12,467 nt of DNA from Lachnoclostridium sp. UBA7097 (GTDB taxonomy: Bacteria; Bacillota; Clostridia; Lachnospirales; Lachnospiraceae): NCBI GenBank assembly GCA_002499945.1, contig DKYP01000177.1, positions 38,550-51,016 on the forward strand, read 5' to 3'. A program made the translations under genes and the position numbers. The notes under the pieces were generated by a model that had not been told where the DNA came from, made no database searches, and saw nothing but the letters and a program-made list of their open reading frames with translations. Of this stretch, positions 1-7,559 are shown piece after piece; the first letter of the stretch is position 1, and each line of letters opens with the position of its first letter.

Positions 1-20
1 CCCAGCTGAGCTAAGATCCC
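1..20 (-). tRNA. 5' end of a tRNA gene, cut by the window edge
   Basis: Read on the minus strand, the first 20 bases give GGGATCT, TA, GCTC, AGCTGGG. This fits a tRNA 5' end: a 7-base acceptor strand, U8 and A9, D-stem GCTC, A14, G15 and the invariant G18-G19. The anticodon and the rest of the gene lie outside the window, so the isotype cannot be read. Bacterial Ala and Val tRNAs often share the TAGCTCAGCTGGG block, but that is only a hint. A well-formed promoter sits about 30 bp upstream, which supports a real gene. Confidence 0.8.
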
Positions 21-57
21 AAAGATAAAACACATTGCATATTTATGCGACTTGTTA

Positions 58-86
58 AATATACCAGATATATTAAATTATGTCAA
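58..86 (-). promoter_or_regulatory. Sigma-A-type promoter of the tRNA gene
   Basis: On the minus strand a perfect -35 TTGACA (81-86) is followed by a 17-bp spacer and the -10 TATATT (58-63, five of six consensus bases). Transcription would start near position 51, leaving about 30 nt of 5' leader before the tRNA. This strength and position are typical for stable RNA genes. Confidence 0.8.
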
Positions 87-145
87 GTATTTTTTTTAAG
101 TTTTCCCCATTTTTTAAAATTAAAGTTATCCCAGATATGCTTCTT

Positions 146-165
146 AAAAAAGCAGGGACAGCTGC
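146..165 (-). terminator. Possible weak terminator of the VanZ-like gene
   Basis: On the minus strand GCAG (162-165), a 6-nt loop and CTGC (152-155) are followed directly by six T residues (146-151). The stem is only 4 bp; a second pairing of AGGG (154-157 on the plus strand) with CCCT (173-176) is an alternative fold. It lies just past the stop codon at 175-177, the right place for a terminator, but is weak by structure. Confidence 0.35.
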
Positions 166-174
166 ACGCCGCCC

Positions 175-1044
175 CTAAAATTGCAGGTTTTTCTGCTGGT
201 GTCCCCTGTCAGTTGTAAAATCACGTGTTGCAACTGAAACAAACAGGCTGTTCATAATATGGTATAAAACATTGCCTGCTACTACCCCGATAAGGAAAAT
301 TACATAATCATCTATAGCACATCTTCCAAGTCCTGTTACCTGCTGTAATAACTCCAGTACCAGCGGAAATGCAAAACATGCAAAAAGCCTTACAAGAAAA
401 TGACGGTTTCTAAGGTATATCCTTGAAAAATATCCAAATGGTACTCCAAAACATGCTATTTCAGTTACATATATTATAACAGGGGCAATGCTCTGCCCGT
501 TCCTTAAAGTTTCTTCAATATGCTCTGCTGTCGCCATAAATGGTACAAATAAATGTGCTCCGAATGACGGGGTACCATATGGTGGTACAAAAGGTGTAAT
601 AAAGTATTGTTTAAGTATGGCAAGTATATATATTACTATAAAAAATTTACCCATCCTGTGGAAAAATAAATTAAAGTCGTCAAACCGTGGCCCTCTGTCA
701 AATAAATCCCTTAAACAACAGTACAGGAAAGGTATTAACCAGTTAAGCAGTACAAGTGCGATAAGGGAATAATCATACTTTATCCACTGGTTTGGCTGTA
801 TAATATATACTATAATTCCAAATGCAAGTGAAGTAATAACCATAAACGATGCATGGATAAAATTGTAGTCATAGTTTAATGATGACTCCAGGAAAAAGTG
901 TGACAGGCACAATGAACATACAATAGCAAATAAAATTACAATATAACGCTGTGGTACAAAATAATATATACATACTTCCATAATAAAGCATAAAAGGCTT
1001 AAAAGAATTACAAGACTGCTGATATTAACTGATTGTTTATTCAT
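175..1044 (-). CDS. VanZ-like family integral membrane protein
   Basis: Polytopic membrane protein of about 289 residues. The N-terminal half has several hydrophobic helices. The C-terminal half, from about residue 165 to 265, matches the VanZ-like pattern: a VPF segment, GVPFGYFSRI, LELLQQVTGLGRCAIDD and a closing GVVAGNVLY helix. VanZ itself gives low-level teicoplanin resistance in vancomycin clusters, but most VanZ-like proteins have no known function, and no van genes are nearby. I start at the ATG at 1042-1044. An in-frame ATG four codons upstream (1056) falls inside the GGATGG ribosome site, which is well spaced (8 nt) for 1044. The gene has its own promoter and faces the tRNA. Family call is firm, function open. 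Confidence 0.8.
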   Translation of the reverse strand: MNKQSVNISSLVILLSLLCFIMEVCIYYFVPQRYIVILFAIVCSLCLSHFFLESSLNYDYNFIHASFMVITSLAFGIIVYIIQPNQWIKYDYSLIALVLLNWLIPFLYCCLRDLFDRGPRFDDFNLFFHRMGKFFIVIYILAILKQYFITPFVPPYGTPSFGAHLFVPFMATAEHIEETLRNGQSIAPVIIYVTEIACFGVPFGYFSRIYLRNRHFLVRLFACFAFPLVLELLQQVTGLGRCAIDDYVIFLIGVVAGNVLYHIMNSLFVSVATRDFTTDRGHQQKNLQF

Positions 1045-1096
1045 GATACATACCATCCTTATGTGTTTTCACTAAAATTAATAATATTTACTTACC

Positions 1097-1125
1097 AGTA
1101 TACCACATTTTTTAGTATATGTGGA
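1097..1125 (-). promoter_or_regulatory. Extended -10 promoter of the VanZ-like gene, with an inverted repeat
   Basis: On the minus strand: -35 TCCACA (1120-1125, four of six), 17-bp spacer, TGG extended -10 element, and -10 TATACT (1097-1102, five of six). An inverted repeat, CCACAT at 1103-1108 and ATGTGG at 1119-1124 with 10 bp between, fills the spacer and could be a repressor site. The start point would be near 1090, about 45 nt before the ATG. Confidence 0.6.
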
Positions 1126-1177
1126 CGCTGTTTGTTGAAAAATAGAAAAATTTTTAATTTTGTGAATATTGACAGTT

Positions 1178-1205
1178 AAAAACAGTATATGCCTGCTTTT
1201 ACTGT
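1178..1205 (-). terminator. Possible weak terminator after the AI-2E family gene
   Basis: On the minus strand ACAGTA (1200-1205), a 12-nt loop and TACTGT (1182-1187) are followed by a short T run (1178-1181). The upstream arm overlaps the stop codon of the AI-2E family gene. The stem is short and AT-rich, so termination is uncertain and read-through into the VanZ-like gene is possible. Confidence 0.3.
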
Positions 1206-2353
1206 CCACTTTTGCTGCCCTGCCAGTATTTTCTATATTCATTTATATCACCAGCTAATATTTTTATGCCTTCTATTGTATGGTTAAAAAGCCCTTTTTC
1301 GTAAAATTCCTTAAGCACCATTCCAACAGGTATCCCGATTATAAGGCCAGAAACCCCTGTCAGGCGGTAGCCAACAAACATTGATATAAGGGTAAAGAAG
1401 GGGCTCATACCTATACTGTCACCTACAAGTTTAGGTTCAAGAAGCCTGCGCACTATCATTGTTACAAGATATGCTATAATAAGTGCAACAGCCTTTATAT
1501 ACTCACCTGTAATTACAGAATACAGCGCCCACGGCATAAGCACAGTACCAGTACCGATAAATGGCAGGAAATCAAGTATTGCTGTTATAAGGGCAACAGG
1601 GACTGCATACTCCACTCTCATTGCAGCAAAGAACACAAGCAGTATAATAAACATTACTATCATTATCTGGAAACATGCTTTAAGATAGCCGCCTATTGCA
1701 ATAAATACTGTATTTTTAATTAATGTTATTGATTTATTTATGCTTTCAGGCATATTCTTTCTTATAACAGCTTTGATTCTGTCATTCCCGGCTGTAAAGA
1801 AATATGCAATCATAAGTGTAAGTATTGACAAAATAAATACATCAATAACAGAACTTGCTACAGAACTTACCGCTGATACAGAGCTTGTGCTTAATGAATC
1901 CAGTGCTGCCAGGATATATTCATTTATCTTGCTTTCATTATCTGTAAGTATATTCTTAATATTCACAGGTATTATATCATATTTCTCATGTAAAGTTAAT
2001 GTAAACTGCTGTAAATTATCCAGTACATTTTCATAAATATCAGGAAGTGTTTCTATCATTGAGCTTACCTGTGTAAAAAGAGCATGTACCAGTGCATATA
2101 ATATAACTGTTATTGCAACAATAACAAGCACAATTACTATTGCAGAGCCATGTTTTCTCATTATTTTAATACGGTTTTCAAGAAAACGCACGGGAGGATT
2201 TGCCATCATTGCAATAATCCATGCTATAACCAGTGGTGCAAAAAACTTTACAAGCCCTGGCAGTACAAATATAAGAAACAATGTCCCGCATAATACTATT
2301 GCAAGATGGGCACATATCTTTTTGTGTATCACACTCTTACTCTCTTTTTCCAT
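1199..2353 (-). CDS. AI-2E family transporter, YtvI/PerM-like membrane protein
   Basis: Integral membrane protein of about 384 residues, the usual length for the AI-2E transporter family. The N-terminus has a hydrophobic pair ending in AWIIAMMANPPVRFLENR, typical of the family. A soluble, helical stretch follows at about residues 95-165. The C-terminal half carries the signature blocks ILDFLPFIGTG (about 259-269) and RRLLEPKLVG with SIGMSPFFTLIS (about 302-324). Members include TqsA, thought to export autoinducer-2, and YtvI, a sporulation membrane protein of Firmicutes; many have unproven substrates, some being linked to ion or proton exchange. In Clostridia the YtvI type is the closest comparison, but I do not assign the name. 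ATG at 2351-2353 is preceded by TTGGAG five bases upstream; a GTG two codons earlier lies inside that site. It follows the DUF368 gene by 18 bp, so the two are probably co-transcribed. Confidence 0.82.
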   Translation of the reverse strand: MEKESKSVIHKKICAHLAIVLCGTLFLIFVLPGLVKFFAPLVIAWIIAMMANPPVRFLENRIKIMRKHGSAIVIVLVIVAITVILYALVHALFTQVSSMIETLPDIYENVLDNLQQFTLTLHEKYDIIPVNIKNILTDNESKINEYILAALDSLSTSSVSAVSSVASSVIDVFILSILTLMIAYFFTAGNDRIKAVIRKNMPESINKSITLIKNTVFIAIGGYLKACFQIMIVMFIILLVFFAAMRVEYAVPVALITAILDFLPFIGTGTVLMPWALYSVITGEYIKAVALIIAYLVTMIVRRLLEPKLVGDSIGMSPFFTLISMFVGYRLTGVSGLIIGIPVGMVLKEFYEKGLFNHTIEGIKILAGDINEYRKYWQGSKSGQ

Positions 2354-2371
2354 AAGCACTCCAATCTGGTT

Positions 2372-3220
2372 CTACTTGCCAAGCTGCCTTGACGCAAGAG
2401 TACCCGCCACAAGGCAGACAAGCCCGGTTAAAACCGCTATTATATTAATATTTGCCATATCAGTGCCCATAAGGATTACTACTGGTGATGAAATTACAAG
2501 TCCTAATATCGCACAATATGTATGTGCTTCAAACTTCTGTAATAATACCTCTATAATTTTGGCAATAACAAAAATCCCAAGAACTACACCAATTCCAAAA
2601 GGCACAAGTGAACCACATATATTTAACATTGTATTAAAGTCACGTGCTGCCAGTGCTGTAACAAAATCTGTAATTGCATTAATAATTGGATTGTAATATC
2701 CAAGTATCATCATCATCATTGAACCACTTACACCAGGTATTACCATTGTGGCAGATGCAAGTATCCCGATAAAGAATATTTTAATTATAGAAATAATATC
2801 AAGTGAAAGGGTTACATCTTTCCCGCTGCCCCCAAAATATTGCATAGCTATAATTGCTGCCATAAATAAAAGAAACAGCAGTATATGTGAAAGTTTTAAT
2901 GATGTCTTTTTAACATGTTCATAAAGCATAGGAACCCCGCCAATTATAAGCCCTATAAATACCATGCTCGTCTGGAACGGGAAATTTGCATACAATGATT
3001 TTATAGAAAATGCAAGGCCCACTATCCCTATTAACATTCCAATAAAATAAGGCAGCAATATCATTATGCTTTTCTTAAGCTGTTTAAACAGATGTGTAAT
3101 ACAAAAGATGATATCATCATACACTCCCATAGATACCATCATTGTGCCGCCGCTTACACCTGGTATTGCATTGGCAACCCCTATTACTACTCCTTTGAGA
3201 ATATCTTTAAAAAATTTCAT
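2372..3220 (-). CDS. DUF368 membrane protein, PopT-type undecaprenyl-phosphate translocase family
   Basis: Polytopic membrane protein of 282 residues. It shows the internal duplication of DUF368: NAIPGVSGGTM at about residues 17-27 and MVIPGVSGSMM at about 159-169, each followed by a helix and an aromatic or acidic turn. DUF368 proteins (PopT) are reported to flip undecaprenyl phosphate back across the cytoplasmic membrane, recycling the lipid carrier for peptidoglycan and wall polymers; the role here is inferred from the family. The start is taken at the ATG at 3218-3220, which has AAGGA nine bases and AAAGG five bases upstream. An in-frame ATG at 3238 has only AT-rich sequence before it. 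First gene of a probable two-gene unit with the AI-2E family protein. Confidence 0.85.
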   Translation of the reverse strand: MKFFKDILKGVVIGVANAIPGVSGGTMMVSMGVYDDIIFCITHLFKQLKKSIMILLPYFIGMLIGIVGLAFSIKSLYANFPFQTSMVFIGLIIGGVPMLYEHVKKTSLKLSHILLFLLFMAAIIAMQYFGGSGKDVTLSLDIISIIKIFFIGILASATMVIPGVSGSMMMMILGYYNPIINAITDFVTALAARDFNTMLNICGSLVPFGIGVVLGIFVIAKIIEVLLQKFEAHTYCAILGLVISSPVVILMGTDMANINIIAVLTGLVCLVAGTLASRQLGK

Positions 3221-3252
3221 TTCCACCTTTCCTTCCATAAAAAATTTAATTA

Positions 3253-3258
3253 ATTATA
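3253..3258 (-). promoter_or_regulatory. Probable -10 box of the DUF368/AI-2E unit
   Basis: The minus strand carries a perfect TATAAT at 3253-3258, about 33 bp before the chosen ATG. No good -35 sits 16-18 bp upstream (best choices resemble GTCAAA), so the promoter is weak or depends on an activator. Confidence 0.4.
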
Positions 3259-3265
3259 AAAATTG

Positions 3266-3295
3266 CTCACATAAAGTTTGACTTTTTGCTAAATT
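3266..3295 (+). promoter_or_regulatory. Low-confidence promoter candidate for the protease gene
   Basis: A plus-strand CTCACA (3266-3271, four of six), an 18-bp spacer, a TGC extended element and TAAATT (3290-3295) could drive the protease, with a leader of about 135 nt. The same TGCTAAA core appears at the veg and exonuclease promoters. The rest of the 217-bp gap up to 3437 is AT-rich, and I see no better promoter, riboswitch or hairpin in it. Confidence 0.3.
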
Positions 3296-3437
3296 TCTGC
3301 CACACTATTCTTGTAAGTTTTTACTATTAATAACTATTGTATAAGGATTTTAGAATTATATCACAGAAAATAATTTAACTCAACGTATTAAACAACATTA
3401 ACAAAATATTAATAATTTAAAAGAAAGGAAAATGTCT

Positions 3438-5756
3438 ATGGTCAAAATTAAAAATTCTAAGTACATAAGCCTGCTTCTGGCAACAGGGCTTGCATTTACA
3501 GGCACTGCCACAGGCATCCCTGCTAATGCAGAAACCACTGGCGGCACTGAAACCTTAAATAAGCTTTCAAGGGTCATAGAAAGTAATAATAACGGACTGT
3601 TAAGGTATGCATATGTTGATGAAAACGGGGTAAAGCAGACACTTGCTGCAAATACTGGCGCCGGGGAAAGTAATTTAAGGCAGGCTTCTTCCCTTCCGTC
3701 CAAGTATGACCTCCGTGACAATGGCCTTGCTACTTCTATTAAAGACCAGGGGGTTACAGGTGCATGCTGGGCGTTTGCCGCAATCAAGGCTTCCGAATCA
3801 AACTCTATGCTTAAAAATATTACAAGCAAGCAAGATACTGATTTTTCAGAAAACCACCTTACATGGTATTCATACAGCGGCATTACTGATAATTCAAGCT
3901 CTATGTATGGTGATGGCATAACCCCTGTTTCAATTTCCTCAAGCATATTGCATATCTTCCCATGGACAGATAATTCTTCAAGCCCTACATCATATGATAT
4001 AGGCGGGAATGCACTTACTGCAGTCAGCACACTTGCACAGTGGTCCGGGATAGAAACAGAGGACAAAGCACCTTTTACAGCAGCAAACTACCAGGAAGAA
4101 TCTGACATGGCAGACAGCATGGCGGCAAAGGGCAATTCAATCCGTTATGATTCTGTTGCACACCTGCAAAATGCAGAATGCTATGATAACAGCTCAAGGA
4201 CACAGATTAAAAATGCCTTAATTGAACATGGTGCACTTGATATATCCATGTTTTATGATGAATCCGGCTTTGAAACTGGTACTCTTAGCGGAAAGTCATT
4301 CTACCAGAAAAAATATTCTGGCACAATGGCACAGAGAATGGCGAACCACTGTGTAACCATAATTGGATGGGATGATAATTATTCCAAAAGTAATTTCAGG
4401 AACACTCCTTCTGGAAACGGTGCATGGCTTATCGCCAACAGCTACGGCGAAGAATATAATGATAACGGTTATTTCTGGTTATCATATTATGAGCCTTCAA
4501 TCTGTGATATATATACATTTGATGTAGAACCAGTTTCCAATTATGATAATAACTACCAGTATGATGCAATAGGATATGGTGATGTTGTTTATATAAAGAA
4601 TACTAATATCAAGGGTGCCAATGTCTTTACAGCAGACAGTGGCAGCGTACAGACATTAAAGGCTGTATCATTTTATACAATTACAGACAAACAGGCATAT
4701 ACTATTGAAATATATAAAAATGTTTCTGGTAATTCCCCGGCTAAAGGCACACTGGTTAAAAAATGTACAACAAGTGGTACTGCAGCATTAAGCGGATACC
4801 ATACTGTACCTTTGGATTCAAGCTGTGAACTGGACCCTGGTGAGAAATTTTCTGTTGTTATAACTTATAAATACAAGTCTTCTGCTGGCAGCCAGGCATA
4901 CCTCCCAATAGAAGGTGAGGATATATCAACAGGTGATGTAAATTACAGCTATTCTTCCAAAAAAGGACAGAGTTATTATTACCTTAATAAGAAATGGGAA
5001 GATGCATCATCAAAAGGTTTAAATAATATATGTATCAAGGCATTTACAACTGACTCAGGTAAGGCAAATGCAGAACCAGCAGAGCCTGTTGTAACAGCCA
5101 CACCAGAACCATCTGCTACTGATACCCCCCAGGAACCTGTAACTACTAATACACCTGATATTACTGCTGCCCCTGCTGCAAGCCCAAGTGCAGCACCTTC
5201 AGTTACCCAGTCCCCTGGCACAAGCGCAGTACCAGTACCATCTGGTTCACTGGTTTTTGACACAACAAGATTGCAGATATCAAAAAATACTATTACTTTG
5301 GGTAAAAATGAAAATTACAAGCTAAATGTTTCAATAAGTGGCGGTTCATCAAATATATCACTGGATGATATAATGTATGCAAGCAATAATAATAAAGTAG
5401 CTATTGTCGACAGTTCAGGTACAGTTATTGCCAAATCTGTAGGAACTGCGGTTATAACAGCCTTTATTGACAGGGCTGAACCTGCCAGGATAGAAATTAA
5501 TGTTAAAAAGGCACCATCCAAAGTCCAGCTTGCTGTTCCTGTTAATAAAAGGATTAAAAAAGGCAATACTTTTAAAATAGCTGCCAGGGTTCCATCTGGA
5601 AGCGCAAGTTACCATTTTAAATTTTCTTCTTCCAATAAGAAGATTGCAAAGGTTAATAAGAACGGAAAGGTAACAGCGCTGAAAAAAGGGAAAACAGTTA
5701 TAACTGTAAAAACGTATAATAACAAAAAAGCAACTATAAAATTAACTGTAAATTAA
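3438..5756 (+). CDS. Secreted papain-like (C1A) cysteine protease with lectin-like and Ig-like domains
   Basis: Extracellular multidomain protease of about 772 residues (positions below count from the ATG at 3432). Residues 1-34 form a signal peptide, with likely cleavage after IPANA. A short propeptide leads to the catalytic domain at about 88-365: LPSKYDLRD, then KDQGVTGACWAF with oxyanion Gln106 and nucleophile Cys112, His306 in NHCVTIIGWDD, and Asn336 in IANSYGE. All active-site residues are present, so it should be an active peptidase. Residues 370-540 resemble the lectin-like domain that follows many bacterial C1 peptidases. A Pro/Thr/Ala-rich linker (545-604) leads to two Big_2-type Ig-like modules (608-691 and 697-774), the last very lysine-rich. 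No LPxTG anchor is visible; the basic tail may hold the protein on the anionic wall. The start is ATG 3438, eight bases after AAAGGA; ATG 3432 is too close to it. Confidence 0.88.
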   Translation: MVKIKNSKYISLLLATGLAFTGTATGIPANAETTGGTETLNKLSRVIESNNNGLLRYAYVDENGVKQTLAANTGAGESNLRQASSLPSKYDLRDNGLATSIKDQGVTGACWAFAAIKASESNSMLKNITSKQDTDFSENHLTWYSYSGITDNSSSMYGDGITPVSISSSILHIFPWTDNSSSPTSYDIGGNALTAVSTLAQWSGIETEDKAPFTAANYQEESDMADSMAAKGNSIRYDSVAHLQNAECYDNSSRTQIKNALIEHGALDISMFYDESGFETGTLSGKSFYQKKYSGTMAQRMANHCVTIIGWDDNYSKSNFRNTPSGNGAWLIANSYGEEYNDNGYFWLSYYEPSICDIYTFDVEPVSNYDNNYQYDAIGYGDVVYIKNTNIKGANVFTADSGSVQTLKAVSFYTITDKQAYTIEIYKNVSGNSPAKGTLVKKCTTSGTAALSGYHTVPLDSSCELDPGEKFSVVITYKYKSSAGSQAYLPIEGEDISTGDVNYSYSSKKGQSYYYLNKKWEDASSKGLNNICIKAFTTDSGKANAEPAEPVVTATPEPSATDTPQEPVTTNTPDITAAPAASPSAAPSVTQSPGTSAVPVPSGSLVFDTTRLQISKNTITLGKNENYKLNVSISGGSSNISLDDIMYASNNNKVAIVDSSGTVIAKSVGTAVITAFIDRAEPARIEINVKKAPSKVQLAVPVNKRIKKGNTFKIAARVPSGSASYHFKFSSSNKKIAKVNKNGKVTALKKGKTVITVKTYNNKKATIKLTVN

Positions 5757-5768
5757 TAAGTTGAAAAA

Positions 5769-6650
5769 ATGAAAGAAAAGAATAAAGGAATACTATGTAT
5801 AATATGTGCGGCTTTTTTCTTCGCACTTATGAACTTATTCGTAAAAATGTCAGGTGACATTCCAACTTTGCAGAAAGCATTTTTTAGAAATGTTGTAGCC
5901 ATATTTTTTTCACTGGCACTGATAATTAAGAACCATGTCCCGTTTTCAGGCTGTAAAGGGAACTGGCATCTGGTATTTTTACGTTCAGCTTTTGGCACTC
6001 TTGGCTTAATATTTAACTTTTATGCTATTGACCATTTAAATATCTCTGATGCGTCAATGCTTAACAAGCTTTCGCCATTTTTTGCCATACTGTTTTCATA
6101 CTTTATATTAAAAGAAAAGGCAAAACCTTACCAGCTTGCCTGTGTATTTGCTGCACTCTGTGGCACATTATTTATATTGAAACCTGGTTTTATGGCTTCT
6201 TCTGGCAGCAGCCACCCATTTATACCATTTCCTGCACTTATAGGGCTTTTAAGCGGCATGAGTGCAGGATTAGCTTATACGCTGTTACGTAAGGCAGCCG
6301 GAAGAGGCGTTCCAGGCAACCTCATTGTGTTTTTCTTTTCAGTATTCTCGTGCCTGTGTTCACTCCCATACTGTATAACGGCTTATACACCAATGGATTT
6401 AAAACAGCTTTTATTCCTTCTTCTGGCGGGGCTGGCAGCAACAGGGGGACAGTTCTCCATTACAGCAGCATATACGTATGCACCTGCTAATGAACTGTCT
6501 GTTTATGATTATTCCCAGATAATATTTGCAGGGATACTTGGATTTGTGTTTCTTGGTGAGATGCCTGACATATTAAGCTATATTGGCTATGTGGTTATTA
6601 TAAGTGCATCAGTTGTTATGTTCATCCTGCGTAGCAGGCGGGATTCCTAA
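5769..6650 (+). CDS. EamA-family (drug/metabolite superfamily) transporter
   Basis: Membrane protein of 293 residues with about ten helices in two EamA repeats, roughly residues 8-138 and 155-288. Family signs include FFRNVVAIFFS in helix 2, AIDHLNISDASMLNKLSPFF with FILKEK closing helix 4 and 5, and in repeat 2 the YDYSQIIFAGILGFVFLGE block. Such carriers move small metabolites or export amino acids and related compounds; the substrate cannot be read from sequence. The ATG lies 12 bp after the protease stop with no clear Shine-Dalgarno (the gap is AATAAGTTGAAAAA-like), so translation may depend on coupling to the protease gene. The last 42 bp overlap, tail to tail, the exonuclease gene on the other strand. 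No functional link with the protease is evident beyond position. Confidence 0.88.
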   Translation: MKEKNKGILCIICAAFFFALMNLFVKMSGDIPTLQKAFFRNVVAIFFSLALIIKNHVPFSGCKGNWHLVFLRSAFGTLGLIFNFYAIDHLNISDASMLNKLSPFFAILFSYFILKEKAKPYQLACVFAALCGTLFILKPGFMASSGSSHPFIPFPALIGLLSGMSAGLAYTLLRKAAGRGVPGNLIVFFFSVFSCLCSLPYCITAYTPMDLKQLLFLLLAGLAATGGQFSITAAYTYAPANELSVYDYSQIIFAGILGFVFLGEMPDILSYIGYVVIISASVVMFILRSRRDS

Positions 6651-7295
6651 TGTATCAGCGAAAAACTCGGGACACATATCTAAAAGTGTGTTCCCGTCCC
6701 TTGCCGGGCTGAACAAATCAAGCACCGGCTTCATAACACGTTCAAACTTCTCAGGATTCTTAGACAGCCTGAGTATTTCGGCAGTATTTACAGCATCAGA
6801 GAGTGCTGTATGTTCTGCCCCTGTAAACTTATAGTCTGCTGCCTGTACTGCCTGCTTAAGCTTAATCTTCTTCTCAATCCTTAAAAGCTTACTGTATTCA
6901 AGCTGGAAGTCTACCCAGTTAGCCGCCATCCTGCCTATAATCCTGCCTTTATACCCCTTAAAATCCGCTTCTACCTGGAACTGGTGTATATCTGACATAC
7001 TCCATGAATAGAAAGTTGTCTTTTCAGTGCCTATCCATTTACTGAAATCATCAAGCGCCTCAGAAAAGCCGGGTGCTCCTTCCAGTTTGTCATCTGTAAT
7101 GCCAGTAAGTTTTATTATCCTGCTGTTCATCTTGCCAAATGAAGGGCTTACATATGTCTGGTACTTGTCAGTTACATCAAACTTATCATTCATCTTTACA
7201 GCACCAATCTCTATAAGTTCGCTTGACAGCTTTTTATCTTTGTGACACTGTTTCTCTATTTTATTCATCTCTAAATCTATCATGATATGGTTCAC
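6609..7295 (-). CDS. DEDDh 3'-5' exonuclease (DnaQ/ExoX superfamily)
   Basis: Cytosolic protein of 228 residues with the RNase T/DnaQ exonuclease fold. The metal-binding residues of the DEDDh class are all visible: Asp7 and Glu9 in IMIDLEMN (Exo I), Asp102 in SWSMSDIHQF (Exo II), and His162 and Asp167 in EHTALSDAVNTAEI (Exo III). The layout resembles the KapD/ERI-1-like group of small stand-alone exonucleases rather than the polymerase III epsilon subunit. The substrate, RNA or DNA, cannot be told. The start is a GTG at 7293-7295, nine bases after AAGGA; the ATG four codons later would be too far from that site. It has its own promoter and is divergent from veg. The 3' end overlaps the EamA gene, and a terminator-like hairpin lies inside the coding region just before the end. 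Confidence 0.87.
   Translation of the reverse strand: MNHIMIDLEMNKIEKQCHKDKKLSSELIEIGAVKMNDKFDVTDKYQTYVSPSFGKMNSRIIKLTGITDDKLEGAPGFSEALDDFSKWIGTEKTTFYSWSMSDIHQFQVEADFKGYKGRIIGRMAANWVDFQLEYSKLLRIEKKIKLKQAVQAADYKFTGAEHTALSDAVNTAEILRLSKNPEKFERVMKPVLDLFSPARDGNTLLDMCPEFFADTLGIPPATQDEHNN
6661..6696 (-). other. Terminator-like hairpin inside the 3' end of the exonuclease gene
   Basis: On the minus strand an arm at 6687-6696 (CGGGAACACA) pairs with 6668-6676 (TGTGTCCCG) with one bulged base and a 10-nt loop, followed by AG and five T residues (6661-6665). It resembles an intrinsic terminator but sits about 50 bp before the stop codon of the gene it would stop. On the plus strand it lies 18 bp past the EamA stop codon but lacks a T run. 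Confidence 0.4.
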
Positions 7296-7324
7296 AAGTC
7301 CACTTCCTTCCGCCAGTTATATAT

Positions 7325-7353
7325 ATTTTAGCACAAATTTTACAATATTTAAA
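7325..7353 (-). promoter_or_regulatory. Promoter of the exonuclease gene
   Basis: On the minus strand: -35 TTTAAA (7348-7353, four of six), 17-bp spacer, TGC extended element, -10 TAAAAT (7325-7330, five of six). Predicted start near 7318, giving a leader of about 23 nt that contains the GGAAGGAAGTGG ribosome site. Confidence 0.65.
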
Positions 7354-7530
7354 CATTTTATTAATTTTGCACTAATTATCCAGTTTATTTTGTATATTTT
7401 CCCAATGCTTTTTACGCTGGTTTATGTTATTGTGTCCACTTTTGTGAAAATATTATATAATAAAAATTTATTTCTGATTTAAACATTGTTTATTTTTTAC
7501 ATTGGTTTTTCGTCCAAAAGTCCCGTAAAA

Positions 7531-7559
7531 TTGACTTTTTTGTAATTTTGTGCTAAATT
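7531..7559 (+). promoter_or_regulatory. Promoter of veg
   Basis: TTGACT (7531-7536, five of six), 17-bp spacer, TGC extended element, and -10 TAAATT (7554-7559, four of six). The start point would be near 7566, with a leader of about 50 nt. The veg promoter of Bacillus subtilis is a classic strong sigma-A promoter, so a good match here fits the gene. Confidence 0.7.

Noticed and set aside
3278..3283. TTGACT as a -35 for the protease
   Set aside because: No acceptable -10 lies 16-18 bp downstream; the next TATTCT is 22 bp away.
3702..3770. Missing cysteine in the protease active-site block (DQGVTGAC rather than DQGxCGSC)
   Set aside because: Bacterial C1 peptidases often lack this disulfide partner (for example TG before the nucleophile), so it is not unusual and does not suggest inactivity.
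3398..4066. 222-codon open frame antisense to the protease
   Set aside because: It is fully covered by the well-supported protease coding sequence, has no ribosome site and its translation matches no family.
7282..7482. Short hydrophobic open frame in the exonuclease/veg spacer
   Set aside because: Low-complexity Phe/Ile/Val translation of T-rich promoter DNA, no ribosome site, overlaps the exonuclease start and its promoter.
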